Positions 17,514 to 24,007 of a stretch of DNA of 64,000 bases are shown here, piece by piece. The notes under the pieces were generated by a model. That model was given only the letters and a program-made list of their open reading frames with translations, was not told the DNA's origin and made no database searches. The stretch covers positions 1 through 64,000 of the forward strand of contig NZ_WIOK01000001.1 of assembly GCF_009467825.1 (NCBI RefSeq), given 5' to 3'. Position 1 is the stretch's first letter, and every line of letters starts with the position of its first letter. A program made the translations under genes and the position numbers. The DNA is from Cyclobacterium xiamenense (GTDB lineage: Bacteria > Bacteroidota > Bacteroidia > Cytophagales > Cyclobacteriaceae).

Positions 17514-17521
17514 TAAATTTG
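17514..17521 (+). promoter_or_regulatory. -7 element upstream of the tRNA-Pro array
   Basis: TAAATTTG matches TAnnTTTG and lies 58 bases before the first tRNA-Pro-like copy. The -33 region is T-rich without a clean TTTG. Confidence 0.4.
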
Positions 17522-17579
17522 CCCTTCCATTGCGGGAAGGAATGTTTAGCAATCCATGGTAGCATTTCTTTTAAAATCT

Positions 17580-17646
17580 CGGGGTGTAGCGCAGCTCGGT
17601 AGCGTGTCCCGACTTGGGTCGGGAAGGTCGTTGGTTCAAATCCGGA
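17580..17646 (+). pseudogene. tRNA-Pro-like copy, 3' acceptor lost
   Basis: The 5' acceptor strand CGGGGTG and the D arm are present. The anticodon arm is the 18-nt palindrome TCCCGACTTGGGTCGGGA (17607-17624), which contains TGG but is one base longer than a normal arm. The T arm is degraded (GTTGG/CCGGA), and no complement of CGGGGTG follows. It cannot form a mature tRNA. Confidence 0.75.
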
Positions 17647-17681
17647 ATGAAATTGAAATAATGAAAAGTTAAATAAAATCT

Positions 17682-17748
17682 CGGGGTGTAGCGCAGTCCG
17701 GTAGGGTATCCTGACAGGAGTCAGGAGGGTCGTGGGTTCAAATCCCAT
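17682..17748 (+). pseudogene. Second tRNA-Pro-like copy, 3' acceptor lost
   Basis: It lies 102 bp after the first copy. The 5' acceptor and D region match tRNA-Pro. The anticodon arm is replaced by TCCTGACAGGAGTCAGGA (17709-17726), which has no proline anticodon and no U33. The T arm GTGGG/CCCAT can form with a wobble, but the 3' acceptor strand is absent. Confidence 0.75.
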
Positions 17749-17784
17749 AAAGTACATTTGAAATATTGGCTAATTAATAAATCT

Positions 17785-17858
17785 CGGGGTGTAGCGCAGT
17801 CCGGTAGCGTACTTGCATGGGGTGCAAGGGGTCGTCGGTTCAAATCCGGCCACCCCGA
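17785..17858 (+). tRNA. tRNA-Pro (anticodon GGG)
   Basis: This is the only complete tRNA in the array. Acceptor CGGGGTG/CACCCCG, D stem GCGC/GCGT, anticodon stem CTTGC/GCAAG with loop ATGGGGT, T stem GTCGG/CCGGC with loop TTCAAAT, and discriminator A. CCA is not encoded (CGA follows). It lies 103 bp after the second broken copy. Confidence 0.95.
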
Positions 17859-17866
17859 CGAGAGTT

Positions 17867-17904
17867 GAGCCAGGCTGGGTTTCATCCAGCTTGGCTCTTT
17901 TTTT
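17867..17904 (+). terminator. Terminator of tRNA-Pro, abutting GIY-YIG ORF 1
   Basis: A 12-bp stem GAGCCAGGCTGG/CCAGCTTGGCTC with one G-T pair is followed by seven Ts. The next base is the A of the ORF's ATG. Confidence 0.9.
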
Positions 17905-18150
17905 ATGGAATATTTTGTATACATACTGTACTCTGCTTCGCTGGATCGTTTTTACGTAGGCCAGACCCAGGACCTTGAAGCGCGCCTTCAGCGTCATAAT
18001 TCCGGAAGAAATAAGTCCACAAAAGGAGGCATACCCTGGGAAATGGTCCATGTTGAAACCTGTGCGGACAGAACTGAAGCGGTCAGGAAAGAAACAAAGA
18101 TCAAAAACTTCGGAAGTAAACGGTACCTTCAGACAATCGGAAAACCTTAA
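17905..18150 (+). CDS. GIY-YIG nuclease, copy 1 (intact)
   Basis: The 81-residue protein is a minimal GIY-YIG domain. The GIY position is VYI (5-7) and the YIG position YVG (17-19). It has the conserved Arg27, His31 in RHNSGRNKST and the catalytic Glu63 in KETKIKN. Stand-alone members of this size (UPF0213/YhbQ-like) are common in Bacteroidota and their roles are poorly defined; related domains nick or cleave DNA. There is no ribosome-binding site, because the ATG directly follows the T-tract of the tRNA terminator. Expression would need readthrough or an internal promoter. It is the copy closest to the functional tRNA. Confidence 0.85.
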   Translation: MEYFVYILYSASLDRFYVGQTQDLEARLQRHNSGRNKSTKGGIPWEMVHVETCADRTEAVRKETKIKNFGSKRYLQTIGKP

Positions 18151-18160
18151 GATCCCAAAA

Positions 18161-18222
18161 AGTCCGGTAGCGTATCCCGACCGGGGTCGGGAGGGTCGTC
18201 GGTTCAAATCCGGCCACCCCGA
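18161..18222 (+). pseudogene. tRNA-Pro 3' fragment 1
   Basis: The match to tRNA-Pro begins inside the D loop (AGTCCGGTAGCGTA) and runs to the discriminator base. The anticodon arm is the palindrome TCCCGACCGGGGTCGGGA (18175-18192). T arm and 3' acceptor strand are intact. The 5' acceptor and D stem are absent, so this is a displaced 3' end, not a tRNA. Confidence 0.85.
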
Positions 18223-18230
18223 CGAGAGTT

Positions 18231-18268
18231 GAGCCAGGCTGGGTTTCATCCAGCTTGGCTCTTTTTTT
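18231..18268 (+). terminator. Terminator abutting GIY-YIG ORF 2
   Basis: Identical in sequence to the hairpin after the functional tRNA-Pro. The T-tract runs directly into ATG 18269. Confidence 0.85.
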
Positions 18269-18514
18269 ATGGAATATTTTGTATACATACTGTACTCCGC
18301 TTCCCTGGATCGTTTTTACGTAGGCCAGACCCAGGACCTTGAAGCGCGCCTTCAGCGTCATAATTCCGGAAGAAATAAGTCCACAAAAGGAGGCATACCC
18401 TGGGAAATGGTCCATGTTGAAACCTGTGCGGACAGAACTGAAGCGGTCAGGAAAGAAACAAAGATCAAAAACCTCGGAAGTAAACGGTACCTTCAGACAA
18501 TCGGAAAACCTTAA
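18269..18514 (+). CDS. GIY-YIG nuclease, copy 2 (intact)
   Basis: This copy differs from copy 1 by three bases: two silent changes near codons 10-12 and one Phe69 to Leu change (KIKNFG to KIKNLG). All catalytic positions (Tyr17, Arg27, His31, Glu63) are kept. It likewise begins directly after a terminator T-tract. Near-identity with copy 1 means recent duplication or ongoing homogenisation. Confidence 0.85.
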   Translation: MEYFVYILYSASLDRFYVGQTQDLEARLQRHNSGRNKSTKGGIPWEMVHVETCADRTEAVRKETKIKNLGSKRYLQTIGKP

Positions 18515-18524
18515 GATCCCAAAA

Positions 18525-18586
18525 AGTCCGGTAGCGTATCCCGACCGGGGTCGGGAGGGTCGTCGGTTCAAATCCGGCCACCCCGA
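18525..18586 (+). pseudogene. tRNA-Pro 3' fragment 2
   Basis: Same extent and palindrome (18539-18556) as fragment 1, again starting in the D loop and keeping T arm and acceptor 3' strand. Confidence 0.85.
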
Positions 18587-18594
18587 CGAGAGTT

Positions 18595-18632
18595 GAGCCA
18601 GGCTGGGTTTCATCCAGCTTGGCTCTTTTTTT
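18595..18632 (+). terminator. Terminator abutting GIY-YIG ORF 3
   Basis: Same 12-bp stem and T7 tract as the two upstream copies, ending at the ATG at 18633. Confidence 0.85.
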
Positions 18633-18908
18633 ATGGAATAGTTTGTATACATACTGTACTCTGCTTCGCTGGATCGTTTTTACGTAGGCCAGACCCAGGA
18701 CCTTGAAGCGCGCCTTCAGCGACATAATTCCGGAAGAAATAAGTCCACAAAAGGAGGCATACCCTGGGAAATGGTCCATGTTGAAACCTGTGCGGACAGA
18801 ACTGAAGCGGTCAGGAAAGAAACAAAGATCAAAAACCTCGGAAGTAAACGGTACCTTCAGATAATCGGTAAAGATTTTAACCCTCAGCAGCCAGGAAGCG
18901 TGTCCTGA
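18633..18908 (+). pseudogene. GIY-YIG nuclease, copy 3 (stop at codon 3)
   Basis: The third codon is TAG where copies 1 and 2 have TAT. The rest of the frame is open for 88 more codons and otherwise keeps the GIY-YIG residues. After the Ile of LQIIGK the end differs from copies 1-2 (KDFNPQQPGSVS) and the stop lies inside the next palindrome. No ATG follows until mid-protein, so a functional product is unlikely without suppression. Confidence 0.85.
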
Positions 18909-18950
18909 CAGTAGTCAGGAAGGTCGTCGGTTCAAATCCGGCCACCCCGA
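18884..18950 (+). pseudogene. tRNA-Pro 3' fragment 3
   Basis: The D-loop side is diverged (CAGCCAGGAAGCGTG). The palindrome is TCCTGACAGTAGTCAGGA (18903-18920). T arm and 3' acceptor strand are intact. It overlaps the 3' end of GIY-YIG copy 3. Confidence 0.8.
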
Positions 18951-18958
18951 CGAATGTT

Positions 18959-18991
18959 GAGCCAGGCTGGTTTCCCAGTCTGGCTTTTTTT
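18959..18991 (+). terminator. Terminator abutting GIY-YIG ORF 4
   Basis: A shorter variant, AGCCAGGCTGG/CCAGTCTGGCT with a TTT loop, followed by a T-tract ending at ATG 18992. The shorter loop accounts for the 359 bp rather than 364 bp spacing. Confidence 0.8.
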
Positions 18992-19267
18992 ATGGAATAG
19001 TTTGTATACATACTGTACTCCGCTTCGCTGGATCGTTTTTACGTAGGCCAGACCCAGGACCTTGAAGCGCGCCTTCAGCGTCATAACTCCGGAAGAAATA
19101 AGTCCACAAAAGGAGGCATACCCTGGGAAATGGTTCATGTTGAAACCTGCGCGGACAGAACTGAAGCGGTCAGGAAAGAAACAAAGATCAAAAACCTCGG
19201 AAGTAAACGGTACCTTCAGATAATCGGTAAAGATTTTAACCCTCAGCAGCCAGGAAGCGTGTCCTGA
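18992..19267 (+). pseudogene. GIY-YIG nuclease, copy 4 (stop at codon 3)
   Basis: It shares with copy 3 the TAG at codon 3 and the altered C-terminal end, so these two come from one mutated ancestor. It has a few private substitutions. The frame stays open to TGA 19265-19267, inside the following palindrome. Confidence 0.85.
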
Positions 19268-19372
19268 CAGTAGTCAGGAAGGTTGTCGGTTCAACTAGAG
19301 CGGAGCCTGACCTAAGTCAGCGCGTCCCGACGAGCATTAGGCCCGTAGGGGATAGCTGCTGGCTTTTTTTAT
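19245..19372 (+). pseudogene. Most distal tRNA-Pro 3' fragment, scrambled
   Basis: The palindrome TCCTGACAGTAGTCAGGA (19262-19279) and the start of the T arm are recognisable. The fragment is then interrupted by unrelated sequence containing another GAC-N4-GTC hairpin (19307-19320) before CGTCCCGACGAG resumes. The following terminator is reduced to a weak GCTGCTGGC-T7 remnant with no ORF after it. This marks the old end of the array. Confidence 0.7.
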
Positions 19373-19490
19373 TTCAGTCGGATATGGGAAAATTATCCGG
19401 CAATTTCCAGTATCGGTTACACGCTTTCTTCGAAAAATCGTACCTTAGAATGCGCCGAATAATTTCCTGGTTGGAATTTTTTTGGTGCGC

Positions 19491-19498
19491 TATTTTTG
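19491..19498 (+). promoter_or_regulatory. -7 element of the metallophosphoesterase gene
   Basis: TATTTTTG matches TAnnTTTG, 33 bases before the ATG. TTGG at 19471-19474 may serve as a -33 element at shortened spacing. Confidence 0.5.
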
Positions 19499-19531
19499 TA
19501 ACCAATCCAATACGTAACGAGTAAATTAGAA

Positions 19532-21115
19532 ATGGCATTCAAAGCAATTTTATTCTCCCTGTTTGCAGGTCTTAGCTTTCAATCCCTGGCACAGACCCTA
19601 GAGATCAAACCCTACCTGCAAGATGTGGAGCCGAATTCCGCAATTGTCATGTGGCAAACCTCCGAAGGGGAAGAAAGTATCGTGGAATGGGGCACCAGTC
19701 CCGAATTGGGTGAAAGCGCTTCGGGTACTTCTGAAGCGATCAATTATGACGATGCACGGGTTCATACCGTCAAAATTACCGGTTTGGAACGGTTTACCGA
19801 ATACTATTACCGGGTGCGAACCGGAAATGCGCGTTCCGATATTTTTCAATTTAAAACGCCTCCGTTTTCCAGCGATGGTAAAGATTTTAAAATCGTTGCG
19901 ATGAGCGACATGCAGTACGACTACAACCAACCCGATAAATTTCGCGAAGTGTTGAACGAAGGCGTCATCGGCTATCTTGAAAAAGAGTTTGGCGGATCCT
20001 TGCCCGATAACCTGGCCATGGTGTTGATACCGGGAGATCTGGTAGAAAATGGGGCTAAATTTTATCAATGGAAAGATCACTTTTTTAACCCGGCGGAGAA
20101 ATTATTTGCCCAAGTGCCGGTGTACCCGGTACCCGGAAACCATGAGCGCAATTCCGTTTACTACTTTAAATATTTTAGCTTGCCTGAAAACGGGACCCCT
20201 GCTTATGCCGAACATTGGTGGTACAAAGATTACGGCAACACCCGGGTCATTGGTTTGGACTCAAACGATGGGTACCGGGATTTGCGCGAACAATTGGACT
20301 GGCTAAAGAAAGTATTGGCGGACACCGAAAACGACGATAAAATTGATTTCGTTTTTGCGCAATTGCACCATCCGTTTAAGTCCGAACTTTGGATTCCGGG
20401 CGAAGAGGATTTTACGGGGCGGATCGTTAAGGAATTGGAACAATTTTCGACCAAAACGGGAAAACCCAGTATTCACTTTTTTGGACACACGCACGGATAT
20501 TCCAGGGGACAATCCAGGGATCACAAACATCTCTGGATCAATGTGGCCTCTGCGGGAGGGGCCATCGATAACTGGGGTGAATTTGAAGGTAGGGATTACG
20601 ATGAGTTTACCGTTACGCAAGATGAGTACGGATTTGTCATGGTGTCCATAGACGGCGATCGAAAAGACCCAAAATTCACCATAAAACGAATCAGCCGCGG
20701 CAATACCATTGAACACCGGGAGAACGAATTGAGAGATTCCATTACGGTATGGAGAAAAGAACGCAAACCGAATACCCCCGAAGCCATGTCGCCAACGGGA
20801 TCCGGGGTTTCTATCGAGGGGGCCGTGTTGAAAGCCGGTCCCTTTACGAGCGACTATACCGGTACGTTTCATGCAGCGTCCCATTGGCAGGTATCCAGAT
20901 CCATGGGGTTTGAGACATTGGATTACGAGAGCTGGCAACAATACCAGAATTGGTATTACAAAGAAAATCGGCAAAAGGACGATGACTTGACGGATGAAAA
21001 AACGGAGCGACTAGCTCCCAATACAAACTACTATTGGCGGGTTCGTTACCGCGATCAAAACCTGAATTGGAGTGATTGGTCAGCTGTAAGGACGTTTCAA
21101 ACCGACGAAAAATAA
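19532..21115 (+). CDS. Exported metallophosphoesterase with fibronectin-like N-domain (purple acid phosphatase-like)
   Basis: The 527-residue protein has a cleavable signal peptide (FAGLSFQSLAQ). A fibronectin/purple-acid-phosphatase N-terminal domain spans about residues 25-110 (IVMWQTSEGEESIVEWGTS). The calcineurin-like metal-binding motifs are AMSDMQYD, IPGDLVENG, PGNHER, LHHPF and GHTHGYSR. Two metal ions would be held by these Asp, Asn and His residues. A further C-terminal beta domain (residues of about 425-525) repeats the fibronectin style (NYYWRVRYRDQNLNWSDWS). The likely role is periplasmic phosphomonoester or nucleotide hydrolysis; the substrate is not known. Confidence 0.85.
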   Translation: MAFKAILFSLFAGLSFQSLAQTLEIKPYLQDVEPNSAIVMWQTSEGEESIVEWGTSPELGESASGTSEAINYDDARVHTVKITGLERFTEYYYRVRTGNARSDIFQFKTPPFSSDGKDFKIVAMSDMQYDYNQPDKFREVLNEGVIGYLEKEFGGSLPDNLAMVLIPGDLVENGAKFYQWKDHFFNPAEKLFAQVPVYPVPGNHERNSVYYFKYFSLPENGTPAYAEHWWYKDYGNTRVIGLDSNDGYRDLREQLDWLKKVLADTENDDKIDFVFAQLHHPFKSELWIPGEEDFTGRIVKELEQFSTKTGKPSIHFFGHTHGYSRGQSRDHKHLWINVASAGGAIDNWGEFEGRDYDEFTVTQDEYGFVMVSIDGDRKDPKFTIKRISRGNTIEHRENELRDSITVWRKERKPNTPEAMSPTGSGVSIEGAVLKAGPFTSDYTGTFHAASHWQVSRSMGFETLDYESWQQYQNWYYKENRQKDDDLTDEKTERLAPNTNYYWRVRYRDQNLNWSDWSAVRTFQTDEK

Positions 21116-21755
21116 CGATTGATCCGTAGTATTCCCATGAAATAGGTGCTTCTCAGCCGCACACAGCTCCTGTATTCTCCGGACCTGGGGTACCGTATGG
21201 GGAAAGGGAGTTGACCCGGCCGCACCTGTACACCAAGTCGTCGGTCTTTCCTAAGGGGGGCTATTTCCAGAAGTCCCGTACGAGTTTTCAATGCGGAGAA
21301 TTCCGGTTCCTTTTATTACTTGACGTTTTTAAAGCCTGCTGCCGTTGGTGCCGAACCGGCTAAAGCAGTACCGGAGTGGGTGGCTATTTGTTTGAGGACC
21401 GTCTTCGAGGGACGCATAGGAGGGGATGCAGTGAGCAGCGGTAATATTATGACGGCAGGCCCCATCAACTAGTGCAGCAACCGTGAAAATTCCATTTTGA
21501 CAGCCAGTTGCAGTAGGTTTTACGGAGACGAGTAATGGACAATATGCGAATTTTTCTGGAGTAGAATTCGGAAAGCAAGCCGATCAGAAGGAAAAACTGC
21601 TCCACCACTTTTAAAACGTCATCCTGACAAGGTGGGGAATGCAAAGAACCTGTTGGGGAAAATTTTTTCCGCAAGTAGCCTGCTTTCTTAACTAAAGTGA
21701 ACGAGTTATGGCATCTCCCTAATCTACTTTTGAATGATCATCATAAAAAAAAGAC
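21116..21755. other. Gene-poor stretch, possible gene scrap
   Basis: No complete gene. One stretch of about 50 open codons on the plus strand near 21320-21470 (KPAAVGAEPAKAVPEWVAIC...) ends at a stop around 21469-21471 and reads protein-like but without a start. I do not recognise it. The remainder is unstructured. Confidence 0.3.
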
Positions 21756-22376
21756 ATGCAAAAAAGAATACGGTGGATTGGTTTTGTCATTTTGATGGCA
21801 AATAGCTTTTACGTCAATGCACAATACGCCCTACAGGATAGTACTTCTAAAAGATTTTTTGTTGGTAGCACCTTCTTCGTCCTTGGAAATTTCGCCGAGA
21901 CAAACAGGCCTGATTTTGTACAGGTTAATTCCGGCTACCGGATCACAGAAAAGGATGTGGTATCCTTAGAGCTCAAAACCTGGAAATATGCCTGGTCACT
22001 GGGTATTCCATACGGAGCTTCTTATGAAGCACCGGAAGAAAAGTTTCCGGGATACATTAGAGAATATGGTTTTGCGCTGGTTTATCAGAGATTTTGGTGG
22101 AAAGGTCTGTATTCGGGAATTCATGTAATGAATGCCTGGCAGCGTTTTGTAGATGAGAATAATCAGAAAATCGACAAGGGTTTTCAAATTTTTAACACCT
22201 ACCGTCTTGGCTACCATATTAAGCTGTTCAAAAACAGGTTTTTCATTGAACCATCCATTGCAATCACCCATCGTCTCTTTCACACAGAAATGCCTGAAGG
22301 ATTCAGGCAGCAAGATGACAAATGGTCGAAATTTTTCTATGGAGAGCCCGGGCTGCATTTTGGATTTAATTTTTAG
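21756..22376 (+). CDS. Exported outer-membrane-like protein, function unknown
   Basis: The 206-residue protein has a signal peptide (IGFVILMANSFYVNAQ). Alternating aromatic and polar strands follow (YGFALVYQRFWWKGLYSGIHV, FFIEPSIAITHRLF), and it ends in an aromatic residue (LHFGFNF). These are signs of a small beta-barrel in the outer membrane. I do not recognise a named family. It stands alone. Confidence 0.6.
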   Translation: MQKRIRWIGFVILMANSFYVNAQYALQDSTSKRFFVGSTFFVLGNFAETNRPDFVQVNSGYRITEKDVVSLELKTWKYAWSLGIPYGASYEAPEEKFPGYIREYGFALVYQRFWWKGLYSGIHVMNAWQRFVDENNQKIDKGFQIFNTYRLGYHIKLFKNRFFIEPSIAITHRLFHTEMPEGFRQQDDKWSKFFYGEPGLHFGFNF

Positions 22377-22640
22377 GCAATGAAAGGGGTTATTTGCACC
22401 AAATATGGAAGTTCCGAAGTGCTTCGGTTAAAAGAAGCACAAAAGCCCAATTGGAATTTATTAAAACTCATTTTGAAAAGGGAGAGATGAAAGCAACAAT
22501 CGATGCAACATCTTCGCTTGAAGGAATGCAGCACGCTCATGGCTAGGTAGACACGGAAAGAAAAAAGGGGGATGTAGTGATAAGGGTAACCAACTAATAA
22601 AACTATAATAAATAATTAAATGATGAATAAAAGGAAAACT

Positions 22641-22994
22641 ATGCAAAATCTAACAAAATCGGCCTTTTTGGTATTTTCATTCGTACTTATTTCATGCGAA
22701 AAAGACGACTGCTCACCAAAAAATCCGTGTGAAGTACAAAACCCAATACAGGAATTACCCTGGCTAAAAGAAGCCATTGATGAGGTGCGTACTGATGAAT
22801 ACGCCTACTATTCCACGGCTTTGTATCAAGGTGAAAGGATTTTCTTTTTTGGCAACTGTGACCCCTTGGCAAATTACGCATCAATTATCCGGAACTGTGC
22901 TGGAGATGAATTGGGAAATACGAATGAGGTTTATGATAGGCTTTCAGAAATTGAGGTGATATGGAAGCCGGAGAACTCTAAATGTAAGTTATAA
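22641..22994 (+). CDS. Small lipoprotein (DUF6970-like)
   Basis: The 117-residue protein has a lipobox FVLISC at about residue 19. A short Cys-rich soluble domain follows (PWLKEAIDE, FFFGNCDPLANY, IRNCAGDELG). The pattern resembles small Bacteroidota lipoproteins of the DUF6970 type, whose function is unknown. An AAAAGGA sequence eight bases before ATG 22641 supports this start over an in-frame ATG at 22620. The preceding gap (22377-22619) holds a 7-bp hairpin GTGCTTC/GAAGCAC and nothing else. Confidence 0.55.
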   Translation: MQNLTKSAFLVFSFVLISCEKDDCSPKNPCEVQNPIQELPWLKEAIDEVRTDEYAYYSTALYQGERIFFFGNCDPLANYASIIRNCAGDELGNTNEVYDRLSEIEVIWKPENSKCKL

Positions 22995-23293
22995 TGCATG
23001 GGATTATTTGGAACGATCTATAAGAAATTCAGCATCGTTATACGAGTTGTCTAAATTTGAAAAAATAGGATTATCCATAAGATGAAATATAAACCAGGAG
23101 ACACGTCACATGAGAAACGCGGAAACGTAAAAAAGGCTCCAATAGGAAGAAAATTTTATTTCTTTTACAGACGCTCATTTCTTTGTAGTCGGCAAATGAA
23201 TAGGCACCAAACATGTTAAGTTGGCGTGCACCACTAATGGAAACATAAGCGTCTTTAAAAAAGGCGTTTATACGAAAGGGTACCACAATGCGC

Positions 23294-24007
23294 TCAATGC
23301 CCCTTTTGCATCCACTTTTCCACCGCCTCCCGGTATGCTTCTCCGATCGAAAATTCCTGGTCTCCTAAAAAAAGGCTGTTTTTACGGACGGCGGTAATCT
23401 CAGCCAGGGCGACCGCATAGGATTTGTGGATGCGGATAAATTTATTTGCTGGCAAAACCGACTCCAGTTCCTTAAAGCTCATGCGCACCAGCAGGGGCTG
23501 CTCCCGGTCCTTTAAGTAAAATTTTATGTAGTCTCCATAGCCTTTCATCCAGACAATGTCCTCAAACCGGATTTTCAATTGGCTGTAATCTACCTGTGCA
23601 AAGAAATGGTCGGGGGCCTTTCCGGGACTATCTGCCGGTTTTGCACGCTTCAATTCGTAGCGTTCTTTGGCCCGGTTGCAGGCCTTGATAAACCGCTCCA
23701 GCGGTACCGGTTTCACCAGGTAATCTACCACGTCCAGGTCAAAACTGTCCACGGCATATTGGCTATAAGCGGTAATGAAAATGACCATGGGTTTCGTTTG
23801 CAGGCTGGAAATAAACTGAAACCCCGTCAGTCCGGGCATTTGAATATCGGTAAATACCAGATCTACAGGCTGCGCGCGCAACGCTTCCATGGCCTCAAAG
23901 GCATTGCTACAGGTGGCCAGCAGCCGTAAATAGGGGACCTTGCTGATGTTGTCCTTCAGGAGTTCAAGAGCGAGGGGCTCGTCATCGATGGCGATACAGG
24001 TGATCAT
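23294..24007 (-). CDS. LytTR-family response regulator
   Basis: The 237-residue protein has an N-terminal receiver domain with acidic pocket DDE near residue 8, phospho-acceptor Asp in LVFTDIQMP near 54 and Lys in YLVKPVP near 104. A C-terminal LytTR DNA-binding domain spans about residues 135-235 (DIVWMKGYGDYIKF, FIRIHKSYAV). It overlaps the upstream histidine kinase gene by four bases (ATGA), so the two are co-translated. Targets are not evident from the neighbourhood. Confidence 0.92.
   Translation of the reverse strand: MITCIAIDDEPLALELLKDNISKVPYLRLLATCSNAFEAMEALRAQPVDLVFTDIQMPGLTGFQFISSLQTKPMVIFITAYSQYAVDSFDLDVVDYLVKPVPLERFIKACNRAKERYELKRAKPADSPGKAPDHFFAQVDYSQLKIRFEDIVWMKGYGDYIKFYLKDREQPLLVRMSFKELESVLPANKFIRIHKSYAVALAEITAVRKNSLFLGDQEFSIGEAYREAVEKWMQKGH

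Larger units (their letters stand above)
17577..19372 (+). mobile_element. tRNA-Pro / GIY-YIG nested array
   Basis: The locus holds two 3'-broken tRNA-Pro copies, one complete tRNA-Pro(GGG), then four units of terminator + GIY-YIG ORF + tRNA-Pro 3' fragment. ORF starts are at 17905, 18269, 18633 and 18992 (spacing 364, 364, 359). A fifth, badly decayed tRNA fragment and terminator end at about 19372. Copies 1 and 2 of the ORF differ at only 3 of 246 bases. Proximal units are intact and distal units carry stop codons. I infer repeated insertion of a ~360 bp element at the tRNA. Confidence 0.75.

Noticed and set aside
17607-17624. Functional frameshift-suppressor tRNA-Pro(TGG) with an 8-nt anticodon loop
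   Set aside because: The 3' acceptor strand is missing, so the copy cannot form a mature tRNA.
17479-18779. Minus-strand frames with peptides such as WPDLNRRP and GFEPTT
   Set aside because: These are antisense translations of tRNA-Pro sequence and its fragments, a well-known source of false proteins.
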